Positions 24,657 to 33,679 of a DNA stretch of 64,000 nt are shown here, piece by piece. Numbering within the stretch: the first letter of the stretch is position 1; every line of letters begins with the position of its first letter. The stretch is taken from contig NZ_WQPL01000033.1 of the NCBI RefSeq assembly GCF_018785245.1, forward strand, positions 28,218 through 92,217, written 5' to 3'. Source of the stretch: Collinsella aerofaciens. GTDB lineage: Bacteria; Actinomycetota; Coriobacteriia; Coriobacteriales; Coriobacteriaceae. The notes under the pieces were generated by a model, which was given only the letters and a program-made list of their open reading frames with translations, did not search any database and was not told the DNA's origin. The position numbers and the translations under genes were made by a program.

Positions 24657-25805
24657 GTGTCGGAAAATAGGGATTACTACGAGGTGCTTGGCGTCGACAA
24701 GGATGCCGACGCGCGGACGATTAAGCGCGCGTTTCTAAAGAAGGCCCGTACCGTACACCCGGACGTTTCGGACGACCCCGAGGCCGAGGCCAAGTTCAAA
24801 GAGCTCAACGAGGCATATTCCGTTCTTTCCGATGAGCAGAAGCGTGCTAACTACGACCGTTACGGCATTGCCGACGGCCCTGGTGGTTCGGGCTACGTCG
24901 ACATTAACGATATCTTTGGCGGCATGGGCATGGACGACCTCTTCTCGTCGTTCTTTGGCGGCGGTGCCGGCGGTGGCGCCCGAAATCGCCGTGAGCGTCG
25001 TCGCGGCCGCGACATGGCCATCTCCCTTTCGGTGACGCTCGAGGAGGCGGCACTCGGGTGCAAAAAGACGATCAGCTATGACCGCCTTGCTCCCTGTGAG
25101 GATTGCAATGGCACCGGTAGGGCCGAGGGCGCGCAGGAAAAGCAGTGCAGCCGCTGCCACGGCACGGGCTATGTCACGACGGTCCAGCGTTCGTTCCTGG
25201 GCCAGGTTCAGTCCTCTTCGCCTTGTCCCGACTGCCACGGCGAGGGCACGGTCATCGATCATCCCTGCGAGACCTGCGACGGTCAGGGCCGCACGCCTTC
25301 GCATGAAAAGATCGACATCGATATCCCCGCCGGCGTTTCGACCGGTCGCCAGCTGCGCGTGAGCGGCTTTGGCGAGGCTGGCCTTCGCGGCGAGCCCTCG
25401 GGCGACCTGATCGTCAACGTGCGCGTCGCCGACCACGAGCGTTTTAAGCGCAACGGTGACGACCTGTACCTCGTTAGCGATATTTCGATTGCGCAGGCAG
25501 CGCTCGGCTGCGAGATCGAGGTCGAGGGCATTATGCCCGATGAGGTCGTCAAGGTGACGGTCCCTGCTGGTACACAGTACGGCGACACCGTGAGCGTCAA
25601 TAATTACGGCATGCCGCGCATTGGCGGTGGCGGTTCGCGTGGTCGCCTGATCGTGCAACTGCGCGTGGTCGTTCCCACCAATCTTTCCAATAAGCAACAC
25701 GAGCTGCTCCGTGCTTTTGCCGATGAGATGGGCGATGACGTCGCTTCCGGTAAGAAGTCGGTGACCGACCGTATCAAGAGTGCCCTCGACGATATCCTCG
25801 ATTAA
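24657..25805 (+). CDS. dnaJ: Chaperone protein DnaJ
   Basis: A DnaK cochaperone. The 382 residues have the full canonical layout: J-domain with HPD at 34-36, Gly/Phe linker (FGGMGMDDLFSSFFGGG), four zinc-finger repeats (CEDCNGTG, CSRCHGTG, CPDCHGEG, CETCDGQG), two beta-barrel substrate domains and the dimer tail (SVTDRIKSALDDI). The GTG at 24657 has GGAAGGA upstream. Together with the membrane-type paralogue just before it, this gives two J-proteins in tandem. No grpE, dnaK or hrcA lies in this window, and no CIRCE element was seen. Confidence 0.95.
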   Translation: MSENRDYYEVLGVDKDADARTIKRAFLKKARTVHPDVSDDPEAEAKFKELNEAYSVLSDEQKRANYDRYGIADGPGGSGYVDINDIFGGMGMDDLFSSFFGGGAGGGARNRRERRRGRDMAISLSVTLEEAALGCKKTISYDRLAPCEDCNGTGRAEGAQEKQCSRCHGTGYVTTVQRSFLGQVQSSSPCPDCHGEGTVIDHPCETCDGQGRTPSHEKIDIDIPAGVSTGRQLRVSGFGEAGLRGEPSGDLIVNVRVADHERFKRNGDDLYLVSDISIAQAALGCEIEVEGIMPDEVVKVTVPAGTQYGDTVSVNNYGMPRIGGGGSRGRLIVQLRVVVPTNLSNKQHELLRAFADEMGDDVASGKKSVTDRIKSALDDILD

Positions 25806-25814
25806 GGAGCCCGC

Positions 25815-27107
25815 GTGCTCGCACCCCATATTTCCGTCGTCAACCTCGGCTGCCGCGTCAACCGGGTTGAGTCTGACCGTATCACTGCCGATCTTATGCG
25901 CCTGGGCTTTGCTATTGTGGATCCCCAGGATGCCGATCTGATCGTCATTAACACCTGTGCCGTTACGGGCGAGGCCGAGGCCAAGACCCGTAAGGCCGTC
26001 CGTCATGCGCTGGCCCATCCAAACGAGCCCTATGTGCTCGTGACCGGATGCGTGGTCAATTTGCATCCCGAGGAGCTGTCGGAGCTTTCGGATCGCGTGA
26101 TTGCCGAGCCGTCCAAGATAGATGTCGCCGAGCGCGTCTGCGAGGTACTGGGTGTCGAATCCGATAGCGTTCCCGCCTGCAGCGATGGCGAGGTGGTCGA
26201 TGCGCTCGGTCGCTCTCGCCTGGGCGTGAAGATTCAGGATGGCTGCAACCATCGCTGCACCTATTGCATTGTGTGGAAGGCGCGCGGCCCCGAGCGCTCC
26301 GTGCCCGTCGAGTCCGTGCTCGAGCAAGTTCGCGAGGCCCAGGAGGCCGGCGTGCCCGAGGTGGTGCTGACCGGTGTGAACCTGGGTGCCTACGATGGCA
26401 AGAGCGCGACCGACGAGCACGTCGAAATCGATGAGCTGCTCGAGGCCATCATGGAGCGCACGTCTATTCCGCATGTGCGCATTTCCTCGGTCGAGCCCAT
26501 GGATATCTCCGAGCGCCTGCTTAAGGTTATGGCGCGCTTTCCGCAGCGTATCGCCCCGTTTTTGCACCTGCCCGTGCAGTCCGGCTGCACGGCGACCCTG
26601 CATCGCATGGGCCGTCCCTATAGTGCGGAGGCCTTTGAGGACACGGTGCGTATGATTCGCGCCAATCTGCCGCAGGCGTCACTTTCTTGCGACGTTATTG
26701 TCGGCTTCCCTGGCGAGACGGACGAGGAGTTCGAGGAGTCGCTGGCGCTGTGCCGCCGTGTGGGTTTCTCGCGTATGCACGTGTTCCGCTACAGCAAGCG
26801 TCCCGGTACCCTTGCTGCCGACATGCCCGACCAGGTTCCGCCCGAGGTTATGGCCGAGCGCAGCCGCCGTATGCGGGCCGCCGCACAGGAGCTCGCTATT
26901 GCCGACGCTCGCCGTCGCGTGGGCACGGTCGAGCGTGCCGTGCTCGAGTATGGCGACAACCTGACGCTCGGCTCGTTCCATCATGCCCGTCTTGACGATA
27001 CCTGTGGACTTACAGCCCCGTGCCTGCTCGATGTTGCTATCATCGGAGTCGATGATTCCGGCTTGGTCCATGCACGCAGGGAGGTTCATGGAAGCCTCGA
27101 AGATTAG
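25815..27107 (+). CDS. mtaB: tRNA ms2t6A37 methylthiotransferase MtaB
   Basis: A radical SAM enzyme that adds methylthio to t6A37 of tRNA. The 430-residue protein has the N-terminal cluster cysteines (LGCRVNRVES, NTCAVTGEAE, VTGCVV), the radical SAM motif CNHRCTYC and a TRAM-like C-terminus. The LGCRVN sequence separates MtaB from MiaB and RimO. The GTG at 25815 follows AAGGAG. The end overlaps the start of phoH by 20 bases, and the order dnaJ-mtaB-phoH-ybeY is typical of Gram-positive bacteria. Confidence 0.92.
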   Translation: MLAPHISVVNLGCRVNRVESDRITADLMRLGFAIVDPQDADLIVINTCAVTGEAEAKTRKAVRHALAHPNEPYVLVTGCVVNLHPEELSELSDRVIAEPSKIDVAERVCEVLGVESDSVPACSDGEVVDALGRSRLGVKIQDGCNHRCTYCIVWKARGPERSVPVESVLEQVREAQEAGVPEVVLTGVNLGAYDGKSATDEHVEIDELLEAIMERTSIPHVRISSVEPMDISERLLKVMARFPQRIAPFLHLPVQSGCTATLHRMGRPYSAEAFEDTVRMIRANLPQASLSCDVIVGFPGETDEEFEESLALCRRVGFSRMHVFRYSKRPGTLAADMPDQVPPEVMAERSRRMRAAAQELAIADARRRVGTVERAVLEYGDNLTLGSFHHARLDDTCGLTAPCLLDVAIIGVDDSGLVHARREVHGSLED

Positions 27108-28074
27108 ACTTACCGTTCCCGAGGGGATTGATCCCTCGCGCGTTTTGGGCGCCGGCGACGGCGTCCTTCGTGCGCTCGAGAGTTTGGTTCGCGCTCATGT
27201 GGTCGCCCGTGGCGATAGCATCTCCGTGAGCGGCGACCCGGACGAGGTCGAACTCGTGGCGCGCTTTTTCGAGCACGCTTTTTGCGAGGCGGCCGCCGGG
27301 CGCACGCTGTCTGCCGACGATGTCTCTCGCTGCCTGGCCGTCTTGCGCGACGGTGAGCACGAGGCTACGTCGCTTCGCGATGACGTGCTGCTTTCGTATC
27401 GCGGCCGCGTCATTCGCCCCAAGACGCTCGGCCAAAAGCGCTATGTGGATGCCATCCGCACGCATACCATCACGTTTGGCCTGGGTCCTGCCGGCACCGG
27501 TAAGACCTATCTGGCCATGGCGCTCGCCGTTGCCGCGCTCAAGCGTCACGAGGTGGGCCGTCTGATCTTGACGCGTCCGGTTGTCGAGGCGGGGGAGAAT
27601 CTGGGCTTTTTGCCCGGCACCCTCGAGGAAAAGATCGATCCCTACATGCGTCCGCTCTACGACGCCCTTTTTGACATGATGGATCGCGAGCGCACCGATG
27701 AGCTTATGGAGCGCGGCGTGATCGAGATCGCCCCGCTTGCCTACATGCGCGGCCGCACGCTGAGCGATGCCTTCGTGGTGCTCGACGAGGCGCAAAATAC
27801 CACGCCCGAGCAGATGAAGATGTTCCTGACACGCCTTGGGTTCAACTCCAAGTTCGTGATTACCGGCGACCTGAGCCAGCGTGACCTGGTGGGTCGTCGC
27901 GGCGGTCTTGCCGACGTTGAGCAGATTTTGGGTCGTGTCGACGATGTCGCATTTTCGCACCTCGAGCGCGCCGACGTGGTGCGCCATGCCCTGGTGGGGC
28001 GTATCGTCGAGGCATATGATGCTTATGATGACGTGCGCGAGCAGCGCCCGCGCGACCGAAAGGAGTCCCGTTGA
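27088..28074 (+). CDS. phoH: PhoH-family ATPase
   Basis: A predicted ATPase, possibly an RNA helicase or nuclease partner, that commonly sits with ybeY. The 328-residue protein has an N-terminal KH-like segment, a P-loop GPAGTGKTYLAMALA near 137, and the Walker B VVLDEAQNTTPEQMKMFLTR. The ATG at 27088 follows GGGAGG and overlaps the end of mtaB. The frame extends to 26983 but the upstream part has no support. It is followed by ybeY with a four-base overlap, so the two proteins are probably made together. Confidence 0.93.
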   Translation: MEASKIRLTVPEGIDPSRVLGAGDGVLRALESLVRAHVVARGDSISVSGDPDEVELVARFFEHAFCEAAAGRTLSADDVSRCLAVLRDGEHEATSLRDDVLLSYRGRVIRPKTLGQKRYVDAIRTHTITFGLGPAGTGKTYLAMALAVAALKRHEVGRLILTRPVVEAGENLGFLPGTLEEKIDPYMRPLYDALFDMMDRERTDELMERGVIEIAPLAYMRGRTLSDAFVVLDEAQNTTPEQMKMFLTRLGFNSKFVITGDLSQRDLVGRRGGLADVEQILGRVDDVAFSHLERADVVRHALVGRIVEAYDAYDDVREQRPRDRKESR

Positions 28075-28580
28075 GTGTATTGATCAGCAACGATGCCGAG
28101 CTCGATACGCTGCTCGACGCGCAGGAGGTGGAGCACATCTGCGAGGTTGTGCTTGCCGCCGAGGGCGTTGAGCGTGAAGTCGAGATTTCCCTTTCGTATG
28201 TCGACGAGGACGAGATGCACGAGCTCAACCACGAGTGGCGCGGTATCGACCGCACCACCGATGTGCTCTCGTTTGAATGCGACTCGGCCTTTGACGAGGA
28301 TATTCCCGCCGACGAGACGCTCGAGCTCGGCGATATCATCTTGGCCCCGCAGGTTATTGCCCGTCAGGCCCCCGGTTTTGGCAATAGCCCCGCTGACGAG
28401 TGTCGTCTGATGCTCGTACACGGCATGCTGCACCTGCTGGGCTATGACCATATCGAGGACGACGAGGCCGAGGTCATGGAGGCCCGCGAGGACGCCATCC
28501 TGCGCGATCTGGCGCTCGAGCGCGGCGAGGACCCCAAGCTAGTCCACGTCGGCCCCATCACCAACCACGCCCACGACTAG
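28071..28580 (+). CDS. ybeY: Endoribonuclease YbeY
   Basis: A metal-dependent RNase used in 16S rRNA 3'-end maturation and ribosome quality control. The 169-residue protein contains the zinc signature HGMLHLLGYDH and the upstream family segment WRGIDRTTDVLSF. The start is a TTG at 28071 overlapping the phoH stop (TTGA), with AAGGAG five bases before it; no ATG or GTG in frame fits. The acidic C-terminus is longer than in many homologues. Confidence 0.92.
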   Translation: MSVLISNDAELDTLLDAQEVEHICEVVLAAEGVEREVEISLSYVDEDEMHELNHEWRGIDRTTDVLSFECDSAFDEDIPADETLELGDIILAPQVIARQAPGFGNSPADECRLMLVHGMLHLLGYDHIEDDEAEVMEAREDAILRDLALERGEDPKLVHVGPITNHAHD

Positions 28581-28589
28581 GAGCCGTCT

Positions 28590-28967
28590 ATGATTCCCGG
28601 ATCGAACAAGGACCATCCGTCCTTCTTAAAGTCGTTTTCCTACGCCATGGAGGGCTTCGTCACCGCCGTCAAGACCGAGCGCAACATTAAGGTCATGCTC
28701 TTGGCGGGCGTGTGCACCGTCATTGCCGGCTGTATCGTGGGCCTTGACATTGCCGAGTGGGCCACGATTATCATCTGTTGTGGCCTGGTGATTCACGGCG
28801 AGCTGTGCAACACCGCTATGGAGGCTATCGTCGACCTAGCGACCCAGGAGCTCCATCCGCTGGCCAAGCGTGCGAAGGACATCGCCGCCGCCTCTGTATA
28901 CATTCTTTCCATCACCGCCGCGATTGTGGGCGTGCTGGTATTTGCCCACGCGCTCGGCTTTATTTAG
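28590..28967 (+). CDS. dgkA: Diacylglycerol/undecaprenol kinase (DgkA family)
   Basis: A small integral-membrane lipid kinase. The 125-residue protein has three hydrophobic helices and the family signature GELCNTAMEAIVDL, with the ExxNTAxE active-site pattern. In Gram-positive bacteria this family mostly phosphorylates undecaprenol, feeding cell-wall lipid carrier pools, so that substrate is likely but inferred. It lies between ybeY and era, the usual place. Confidence 0.93.
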   Translation: MIPGSNKDHPSFLKSFSYAMEGFVTAVKTERNIKVMLLAGVCTVIAGCIVGLDIAEWATIIICCGLVIHGELCNTAMEAIVDLATQELHPLAKRAKDIAAASVYILSITAAIVGVLVFAHALGFI

Positions 28968-28979
28968 AAAGGGATTCCC

Positions 28980-30047
28980 ATGTCCGACAATATGCAGCCT
29001 ACCGATGAGATCCTGGACGACGAGACTTTGGACGCGGTGGATACCGAGGGGCTCGAGGATGTCGAGGAGTTCGACCCGTTTGAGGGCATGAGCGATGAGG
29101 AGCTCGACGCCCTGTGCGACGAGGATGAGAACCTCGCGGGCTTTGGTGACGTGGAACCCGGTTTCCGCAGCGGCTTTGTGGCCCTGGTCGGACGCCCCAA
29201 CGCCGGCAAGTCCACGCTGCTCAACGCCTGTTACGGCAAGAAGGTCGCCATTACCTCGCCGGTGGCCCAGACGACTCGCCGCCGTATGCGCGCCGTCGTC
29301 AACCGCCCCGGCTACCAGCTGGTCTTTGTCGATACCCCGGGTATCCATAAGCCCAAGGACGGTCTGGGATCCGAGCTCAACAAGAGTGCACTGTTCGAGC
29401 TGAACGATGTCGATGTCGTCGCGTTTTTGATTGATGCCACCAAGCCCATCGGCAGGGGAGACGCCTGGGTTGCCGAGCGTGTCAGATGCGCTCGTTGCAA
29501 GAAGGTCCTGGTGCTCACTAAGGCCGATGAGGCCGACCCCGCACAGGTCATGGAGCAGCTTAAGGCTGCCCACGAGCTTATGGAATATGACGACGAGATT
29601 GTGACGTCGTCGGTTAAGAACTTCAACGTCGATGCCTTTATAGAGACCGTTGCGCACTTTTTGCCCGAGGGTCCGCGTTGGTTCCCCGAGGACATGGGTA
29701 CCGACGCTTCCGATGAGACGCTCGTTGCCGAGTTTGTGCGCGAGAAGGTCTTGCGCCGCACCCGTGATGAGATTCCGCACTCCGTTGGCGTGATCTGCGA
29801 TGCGCTCGAGCAGACCAAGAAGGTGCTGCGCGTGCACGCCACCATTTACGTCGAGCGCGAGGGCCAAAAGGGCATCATCATCGGCAAGGGCGGCGAGATG
29901 ATCAAGCATATCGGTATCGACGCCCGCCGCGATCTTGAGCGCATCTTTGGCACGCAGGTCTTTTTGGAGCTGGACGTGAAGGTCAAGGCCGGCTGGCGTG
30001 ACGACGAGGCCCAGATTCGCCGCTTTGGCTACAACGCCGAGGACTAA
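28980..30047 (+). CDS. era: GTPase Era with acidic N-terminal extension
   Basis: A GTPase that binds the 3' end of 16S rRNA in 30S assembly. The 355 residues are longer than the usual ~300 because of a 64-residue N-terminal extension with 25 Asp/Glu and no Lys/Arg in its first 60 positions. The GTPase domain follows, with GRPNAGKS (71-78), DTPG and TKAD. The C-terminal KH domain includes EREGQKGIIIGKGG. The ATG at 28980 is supported by AAAGGGATT just before it. A later start would still have to cut the acidic part, for which no better ribosome site is evident. Confidence 0.93.
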   Translation: MSDNMQPTDEILDDETLDAVDTEGLEDVEEFDPFEGMSDEELDALCDEDENLAGFGDVEPGFRSGFVALVGRPNAGKSTLLNACYGKKVAITSPVAQTTRRRMRAVVNRPGYQLVFVDTPGIHKPKDGLGSELNKSALFELNDVDVVAFLIDATKPIGRGDAWVAERVRCARCKKVLVLTKADEADPAQVMEQLKAAHELMEYDDEIVTSSVKNFNVDAFIETVAHFLPEGPRWFPEDMGTDASDETLVAEFVREKVLRRTRDEIPHSVGVICDALEQTKKVLRVHATIYVEREGQKGIIIGKGGEMIKHIGIDARRDLERIFGTQVFLELDVKVKAGWRDDEAQIRRFGYNAED

Positions 30048-30062
30048 GGACGCGCGGCGCGC

Positions 30063-30812
30063 ATGGCAGGCTCCCGGACATATCGCACGAAGGTGCTCGT
30101 CCTCGATAAGACGAAGCTCAAAGAGACGGACCTGATCCTGACGATGCTTGACGAGCGGGGTCGACAGGTTCGTGCCGTGGCAAAGGGTGCGCGTAAGCCC
30201 GGCGGGCGGTTGGCGGCGCGCTGCGAGCTGTTCTGTACCGTTGATATGCTGCTTGCGCATGGACGGTCACTCGACGTGGTTTCCCAGGCCGAGCTTATGG
30301 AGGCGCCGCTCGGCGCTGCGCCCGATTACGAGACGACTTGCGCCGCAAGCGCGATCGCCGAGGTCGCACGCGTGTGCTCGTTCGAGGACGCCGAGGACCC
30401 GTTTACCTTTGCCATTACGCAACGGGCGCTTACCCTGGTCGGCAGCGGGCTCGACGCTGCGCATATGGATTTACTTGTGGCGGCATATGTCTTTAAGCTG
30501 CTGTCGCACGTTGGCTATCGACCAGATTTTTCGGCCTGCGTGCTGTGCGGAGACCCCATGCTGTCGTATTTTTCACCACAGGCGGGCGGGCTCATGTGCG
30601 GATCGTGCGCGTCGAGCGTTCCGGGTGCCGAGCTGGTATCGACTGGTGAGGTCGCATGGCTTCGCGCCCTCATGTCCATGACCTTCGATGCGCTCATGGC
30701 CGAGCGAATCGACCCGCATACGGCGGCATTCTTGCTCGGGCTTTCGCATGTTTGGGCTGCGACGCACACCGATCAGCGCCTCCGTGCGATGGAATTCATG
30801 TTGGGTCGGTGA
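30063..30812 (+). CDS. recO: DNA repair protein RecO
   Basis: Helps load RecA on gapped DNA with RecR/RecF and anneals strands. The 249-residue protein has an N-terminal OB-fold (TKVLVLDKTKLKETDLILTMLDERG), a helical middle and a zinc-type site made of CVLCGD and the later CGSC. It is 15 bases downstream of era, a conserved pairing. It appears to be the end of the mtaB-phoH-ybeY-dgkA-era-recO run. Confidence 0.9.
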   Translation: MAGSRTYRTKVLVLDKTKLKETDLILTMLDERGRQVRAVAKGARKPGGRLAARCELFCTVDMLLAHGRSLDVVSQAELMEAPLGAAPDYETTCAASAIAEVARVCSFEDAEDPFTFAITQRALTLVGSGLDAAHMDLLVAAYVFKLLSHVGYRPDFSACVLCGDPMLSYFSPQAGGLMCGSCASSVPGAELVSTGEVAWLRALMSMTFDALMAERIDPHTAAFLLGLSHVWAATHTDQRLRAMEFMLGR

Positions 30813-30839
30813 TGATGCGCAGGGGCGGGCTGCTTGTGG

Positions 30840-30950
30840 TAACATATCGGCCTGTTGGTACCTCGATCTTGGTTGCTCGCTCCACCGGCGGCTTCCCAGT
30901 CCGAGGCGAATCGAGTCGCCCGTGGGCGACGTTAAACGAAAGGTGAAACA
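30840..30950 (+). promoter_or_regulatory. rpsO leader with candidate promoter and structured RNA
   Basis: TAACAT (30840-30845) is a possible -10 after GCTTGTGG. The leader contains a perfect hairpin GTCGCC-CGTG-GGCGAC (30915-30930) ending about 20 bases before the start codon. A longer-range pairing CTCGAT (30862-30867) / ATCGAG (30910-30915) is also possible. Such multi-helix leaders are often bound by S15 for autoregulation; no specific known class is matched. Confidence 0.4.
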
Positions 30951-31229
30951 ATGACTGTTTCCAAAGAGCGCAAGGCTGAGCTGACTGCCCAGTTCGGTAA
31001 CACCCCGGTCGACACCGGCAACCCCAAGGTTCAGGTCGCCATCCTGTCCGAGCGCATCAAGGAGCTGACCGAGCACATGAAGTCCCACCAGAAGGACTTC
31101 CACACCCGTCGTGGCCTGCTCATGCTCGTCGGCCGTCGTCGTCGTCTTCTCTCCTACATCAAGAAGAACGACATCGTCGAGTACCGTGAGCTCATCAAGG
31201 CTCTGGGCATTCGCGACAATATTCAGTAG
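30951..31229 (+). CDS. rpsO: 30S ribosomal protein S15
   Basis: Binds the central domain of 16S rRNA early in 30S assembly. The protein is 92 residues long, and HMKSHQKDFHTRRGLLMLVGRRRRLLSYIKK is represented by its core segment RRGLLMLVGRRRRLL. The ATG at 30951 follows GAAAGGTG. It has its own leader and terminator and lies directly ahead of pnp, as in most bacteria. Confidence 0.96.
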   Translation: MTVSKERKAELTAQFGNTPVDTGNPKVQVAILSERIKELTEHMKSHQKDFHTRRGLLMLVGRRRRLLSYIKKNDIVEYRELIKALGIRDNIQ

Positions 31230-31246
31230 CGAACTTGTACATGCTA

Positions 31247-31275
31247 AGAGCGTCCTGCATGCGGGACGCTCTTTT
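31247..31275 (+). terminator. Rho-independent terminator of rpsO
   Basis: AGAGCGTCC (31247-31255) pairs with GGGACGCTCT (31262-31272, one base bulged), followed by a T-run. Confidence 0.9.
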
Positions 31276-31379
31276 TGTGTAAGGGCGTGAACAATCACGC
31301 TCTGAAGCGTGGCGGGGGCAGGGGGCCCGCGTCACATGAGAAGCCCGCAGGCAAGGGGCCTGTGGGGTAAAGGAGAACA

Positions 31380-33626
31380 ATGACACTCGTATCCAAGACC
31401 TTTGAGCTGTACGGCAAGACCTACACCTTTGAGTCCGGCGAGCTTGCCAAGCAGGCCACTGGCGCCTGTCTGGTCAAGCAGGGCGACACCACGATGCTCG
31501 ATACCGTGGTCGTCTCCAAGGAGCGCAAGAACTATGACTTCTTCCCGCTGACCGTCGACTTCAACGAGAAGATGTACGCTGCCGGCCGCATCCCGGGTGG
31601 CTACCTCAAGCGTGAGGGCCGTCCCAGCGAGAAGGCCACGCTCACCGCTCGCATGATCGACCGTCCGATTCGCCCGAGCTTCCCGGACGGCTTCCGCAAC
31701 GAGGTACACATTGTCGCTACCTCGCTCGTCGCCGACCAGGTCAACCCCTTCGACGTCATCAACGTCATGGGTGCCTCCCTGGCCATGACGCTCGGCGGCG
31801 TGCCCTTCGAGGGCCCGCTTGCCTGCGTGCGCATCGGCCGTAACGTGGAGACCGGCGAGTTTATCGTCAACCCCACCTACGAGGAGCGCGAGAACTCCGA
31901 TCTGGACCTGGAGCTGGGCGGATCCGCCGACTTCATCTCGATGGTCGAGGCCGGCGCCGAGGAGATCTCCGAGGACGACATGCTCGCCGCTATGAAGTTT
32001 GGCCAGGAGGCCCTTGCTGCTTTCTGCCAGGCTCAGGACGAGTTCGTCGCCGAGTGGGAGCAGGTCAACGGCCCCATCGTCAAGAAGGAGTACCCGCTCG
32101 ACCAGCCCGTCGAGGAGGTCCAGGAGCGCATCTTCGCCCACTACGACGAGATGGCTGCCGCCCTTCGCGACGCCGACAAGCTCTCCCGTATCGGTAAGGT
32201 CGAGGCTCTGAAGGAGTCCATCCGCGCCGAGTTCACCGAGGAGGAGCAGGCCGCTTGGGAGCGCGAGATCCCCGTGGCGCTCAAGAAGCTCGAGAAGAAG
32301 GCCATGCGCACCATGGTCGTCGAGACCGGCGAGCGCGTCGACGGCCGTGCCGCCGACGAGATCCGTCCCATCATGGTGAAGGACAACTACCTGCCGCTCG
32401 TTCACGGCTCTGGTCTGTTCCAGCGTGGCCAGACCCAGGTGCTTTCTGTCCTGTCGCTCGGTATGCTCAACGAGGGCCAGCGTCTGGATACCATCGAGCC
32501 CACCGAGGGCAAGCGCTACATGCACCACTACAACTTCCCGCCGTTCTGCACCGGCGAGACCGGCCGCATGGGCAGCCCCAAGCGCCGCGAGATCGGCCAT
32601 GGCAACCTGGCCGAGCGCGCCCTGCTTCCGGTGCTCCCCGACGAGAACGAGTTCCCCTACGCCATCCGCGTGGTCTCCGAGGTCATGGAGTCCAACGGCT
32701 CCTCTTCGATGGCTTCGACCTGCGGCTCTACGCTCGCCCTTATGGACGGCGGCGTGCCCATTAAGCGCCCGGTCTCCGGTATCGCCATGGGCCTGATCCA
32801 GGAGGAGGGCAAGACCGTGGTCCTGTCCGACATCCAGGGTCTCGAGGACTTCCTGGGCGACATGGACTTTAAGGTCACCGGCACCACCGAGGGCATCACC
32901 GCCCTGCAGATGGACAACAAGGCCACCGGCCTCACCTTCGACATCCTGGCCCGCGCTCTGCAACAGGCCAAGGAGGGTCGCGCCTTCATCCTGCAGAAGA
33001 TGCTCGATGTGATTCCCGAGCCGCGCCACACCACGCGCAGCACCGCTCCGCGCATCGTTTCCATCCAGGTTCCGACCGACAAGATCCGCGACGTCATCGG
33101 TTCCGGCGGTAAGGTCATCCGCGGTATCCAGGACGAGACCGGCGCCTCGGTCGACATCCAGGAGGACGGCACCGTCTTTGTCGGCGGCACCGGCGAGTCC
33201 GTCGACCAGGCCGTCGAGCGTATCAAGCTCATCATCAAGGTTCCCGAGCCGGGCGAGGAGTACACCGGTCGCGTGGTCTCCATCCAGCCCTTCGGCGCCT
33301 TCGTCAACCTGCTGCCCGGTAAGGACGGCCTGCTGCACATCTCCCGCGTCGCCAAGGGCCGCGTGGAGAAGGTCGAGGACGTCCTCAACGTGGGCGACGA
33401 GGTCAAGGTCGTCGTCATCGAGGTCGACGATCGTGGCAAGATTTCGCTCGATCGTCTGGACAAGCCCGAGGCCCCGGCTCGTGCCGAGGGTGCCTCTGAG
33501 GGCGACGGCGAGCACTTCCAGCGCCGTGAGCGTCCGCGTCGCGAGCGCTCCGAGCGCAGCGACCGTCCGCGCCGTCCCGGTGACAACGGAGGCCGCAAGC
33601 CCCGCCGTCACCACGACGCCGAGTAA
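31380..33626 (+). CDS. pnp: Polyribonucleotide nucleotidyltransferase (PNPase)
   Basis: A 3'-to-5' phosphorolytic exoribonuclease that also adds tails. The 748-residue protein has two RNase PH domains (about 1-230 and 320-550) separated by a helical linker, a KH domain (about 560-620, VIGSGGKVIRGIQ) and an S1 domain (about 625-695, GRVVSIQPFGAFVNLLPG). It ends in an Arg-rich tail (ERPRRERSERSDRPRRPG). The ATG at 31380 follows AAAGGAG. The leader has a hairpin CCGCAGGC/GGCCTGTGG, and pnp leaders are commonly autoregulated. Its terminator overlaps the start of a repeat element. Confidence 0.97.
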   Translation: MTLVSKTFELYGKTYTFESGELAKQATGACLVKQGDTTMLDTVVVSKERKNYDFFPLTVDFNEKMYAAGRIPGGYLKREGRPSEKATLTARMIDRPIRPSFPDGFRNEVHIVATSLVADQVNPFDVINVMGASLAMTLGGVPFEGPLACVRIGRNVETGEFIVNPTYEERENSDLDLELGGSADFISMVEAGAEEISEDDMLAAMKFGQEALAAFCQAQDEFVAEWEQVNGPIVKKEYPLDQPVEEVQERIFAHYDEMAAALRDADKLSRIGKVEALKESIRAEFTEEEQAAWEREIPVALKKLEKKAMRTMVVETGERVDGRAADEIRPIMVKDNYLPLVHGSGLFQRGQTQVLSVLSLGMLNEGQRLDTIEPTEGKRYMHHYNFPPFCTGETGRMGSPKRREIGHGNLAERALLPVLPDENEFPYAIRVVSEVMESNGSSSMASTCGSTLALMDGGVPIKRPVSGIAMGLIQEEGKTVVLSDIQGLEDFLGDMDFKVTGTTEGITALQMDNKATGLTFDILARALQQAKEGRAFILQKMLDVIPEPRHTTRSTAPRIVSIQVPTDKIRDVIGSGGKVIRGIQDETGASVDIQEDGTVFVGGTGESVDQAVERIKLIIKVPEPGEEYTGRVVSIQPFGAFVNLLPGKDGLLHISRVAKGRVEKVEDVLNVGDEVKVVVIEVDDRGKISLDRLDKPEAPARAEGASEGDGEHFQRRERPRRERSERSDRPRRPGDNGGRKPRRHHDAE

Positions 33627-33649
33627 CAGCTAAACATAAGCAGCTCAAC

Positions 33650-33679
33650 AAGGGCGACTCCTAAGGGGGTCGCCCTTTT
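33650..33679 (+). terminator. Terminator of pnp
   Basis: AAGGGCGAC (33650-33658) pairs with GTCGCCCTT (33669-33677), and TT follows. Its 3' strand is also the outer end of the left arm of repeat element A1. Confidence 0.85.

Noticed and set aside
31332-33614. 760-residue open frame opposite pnp
   Set aside because: Antisense shadow of pnp with no family features.
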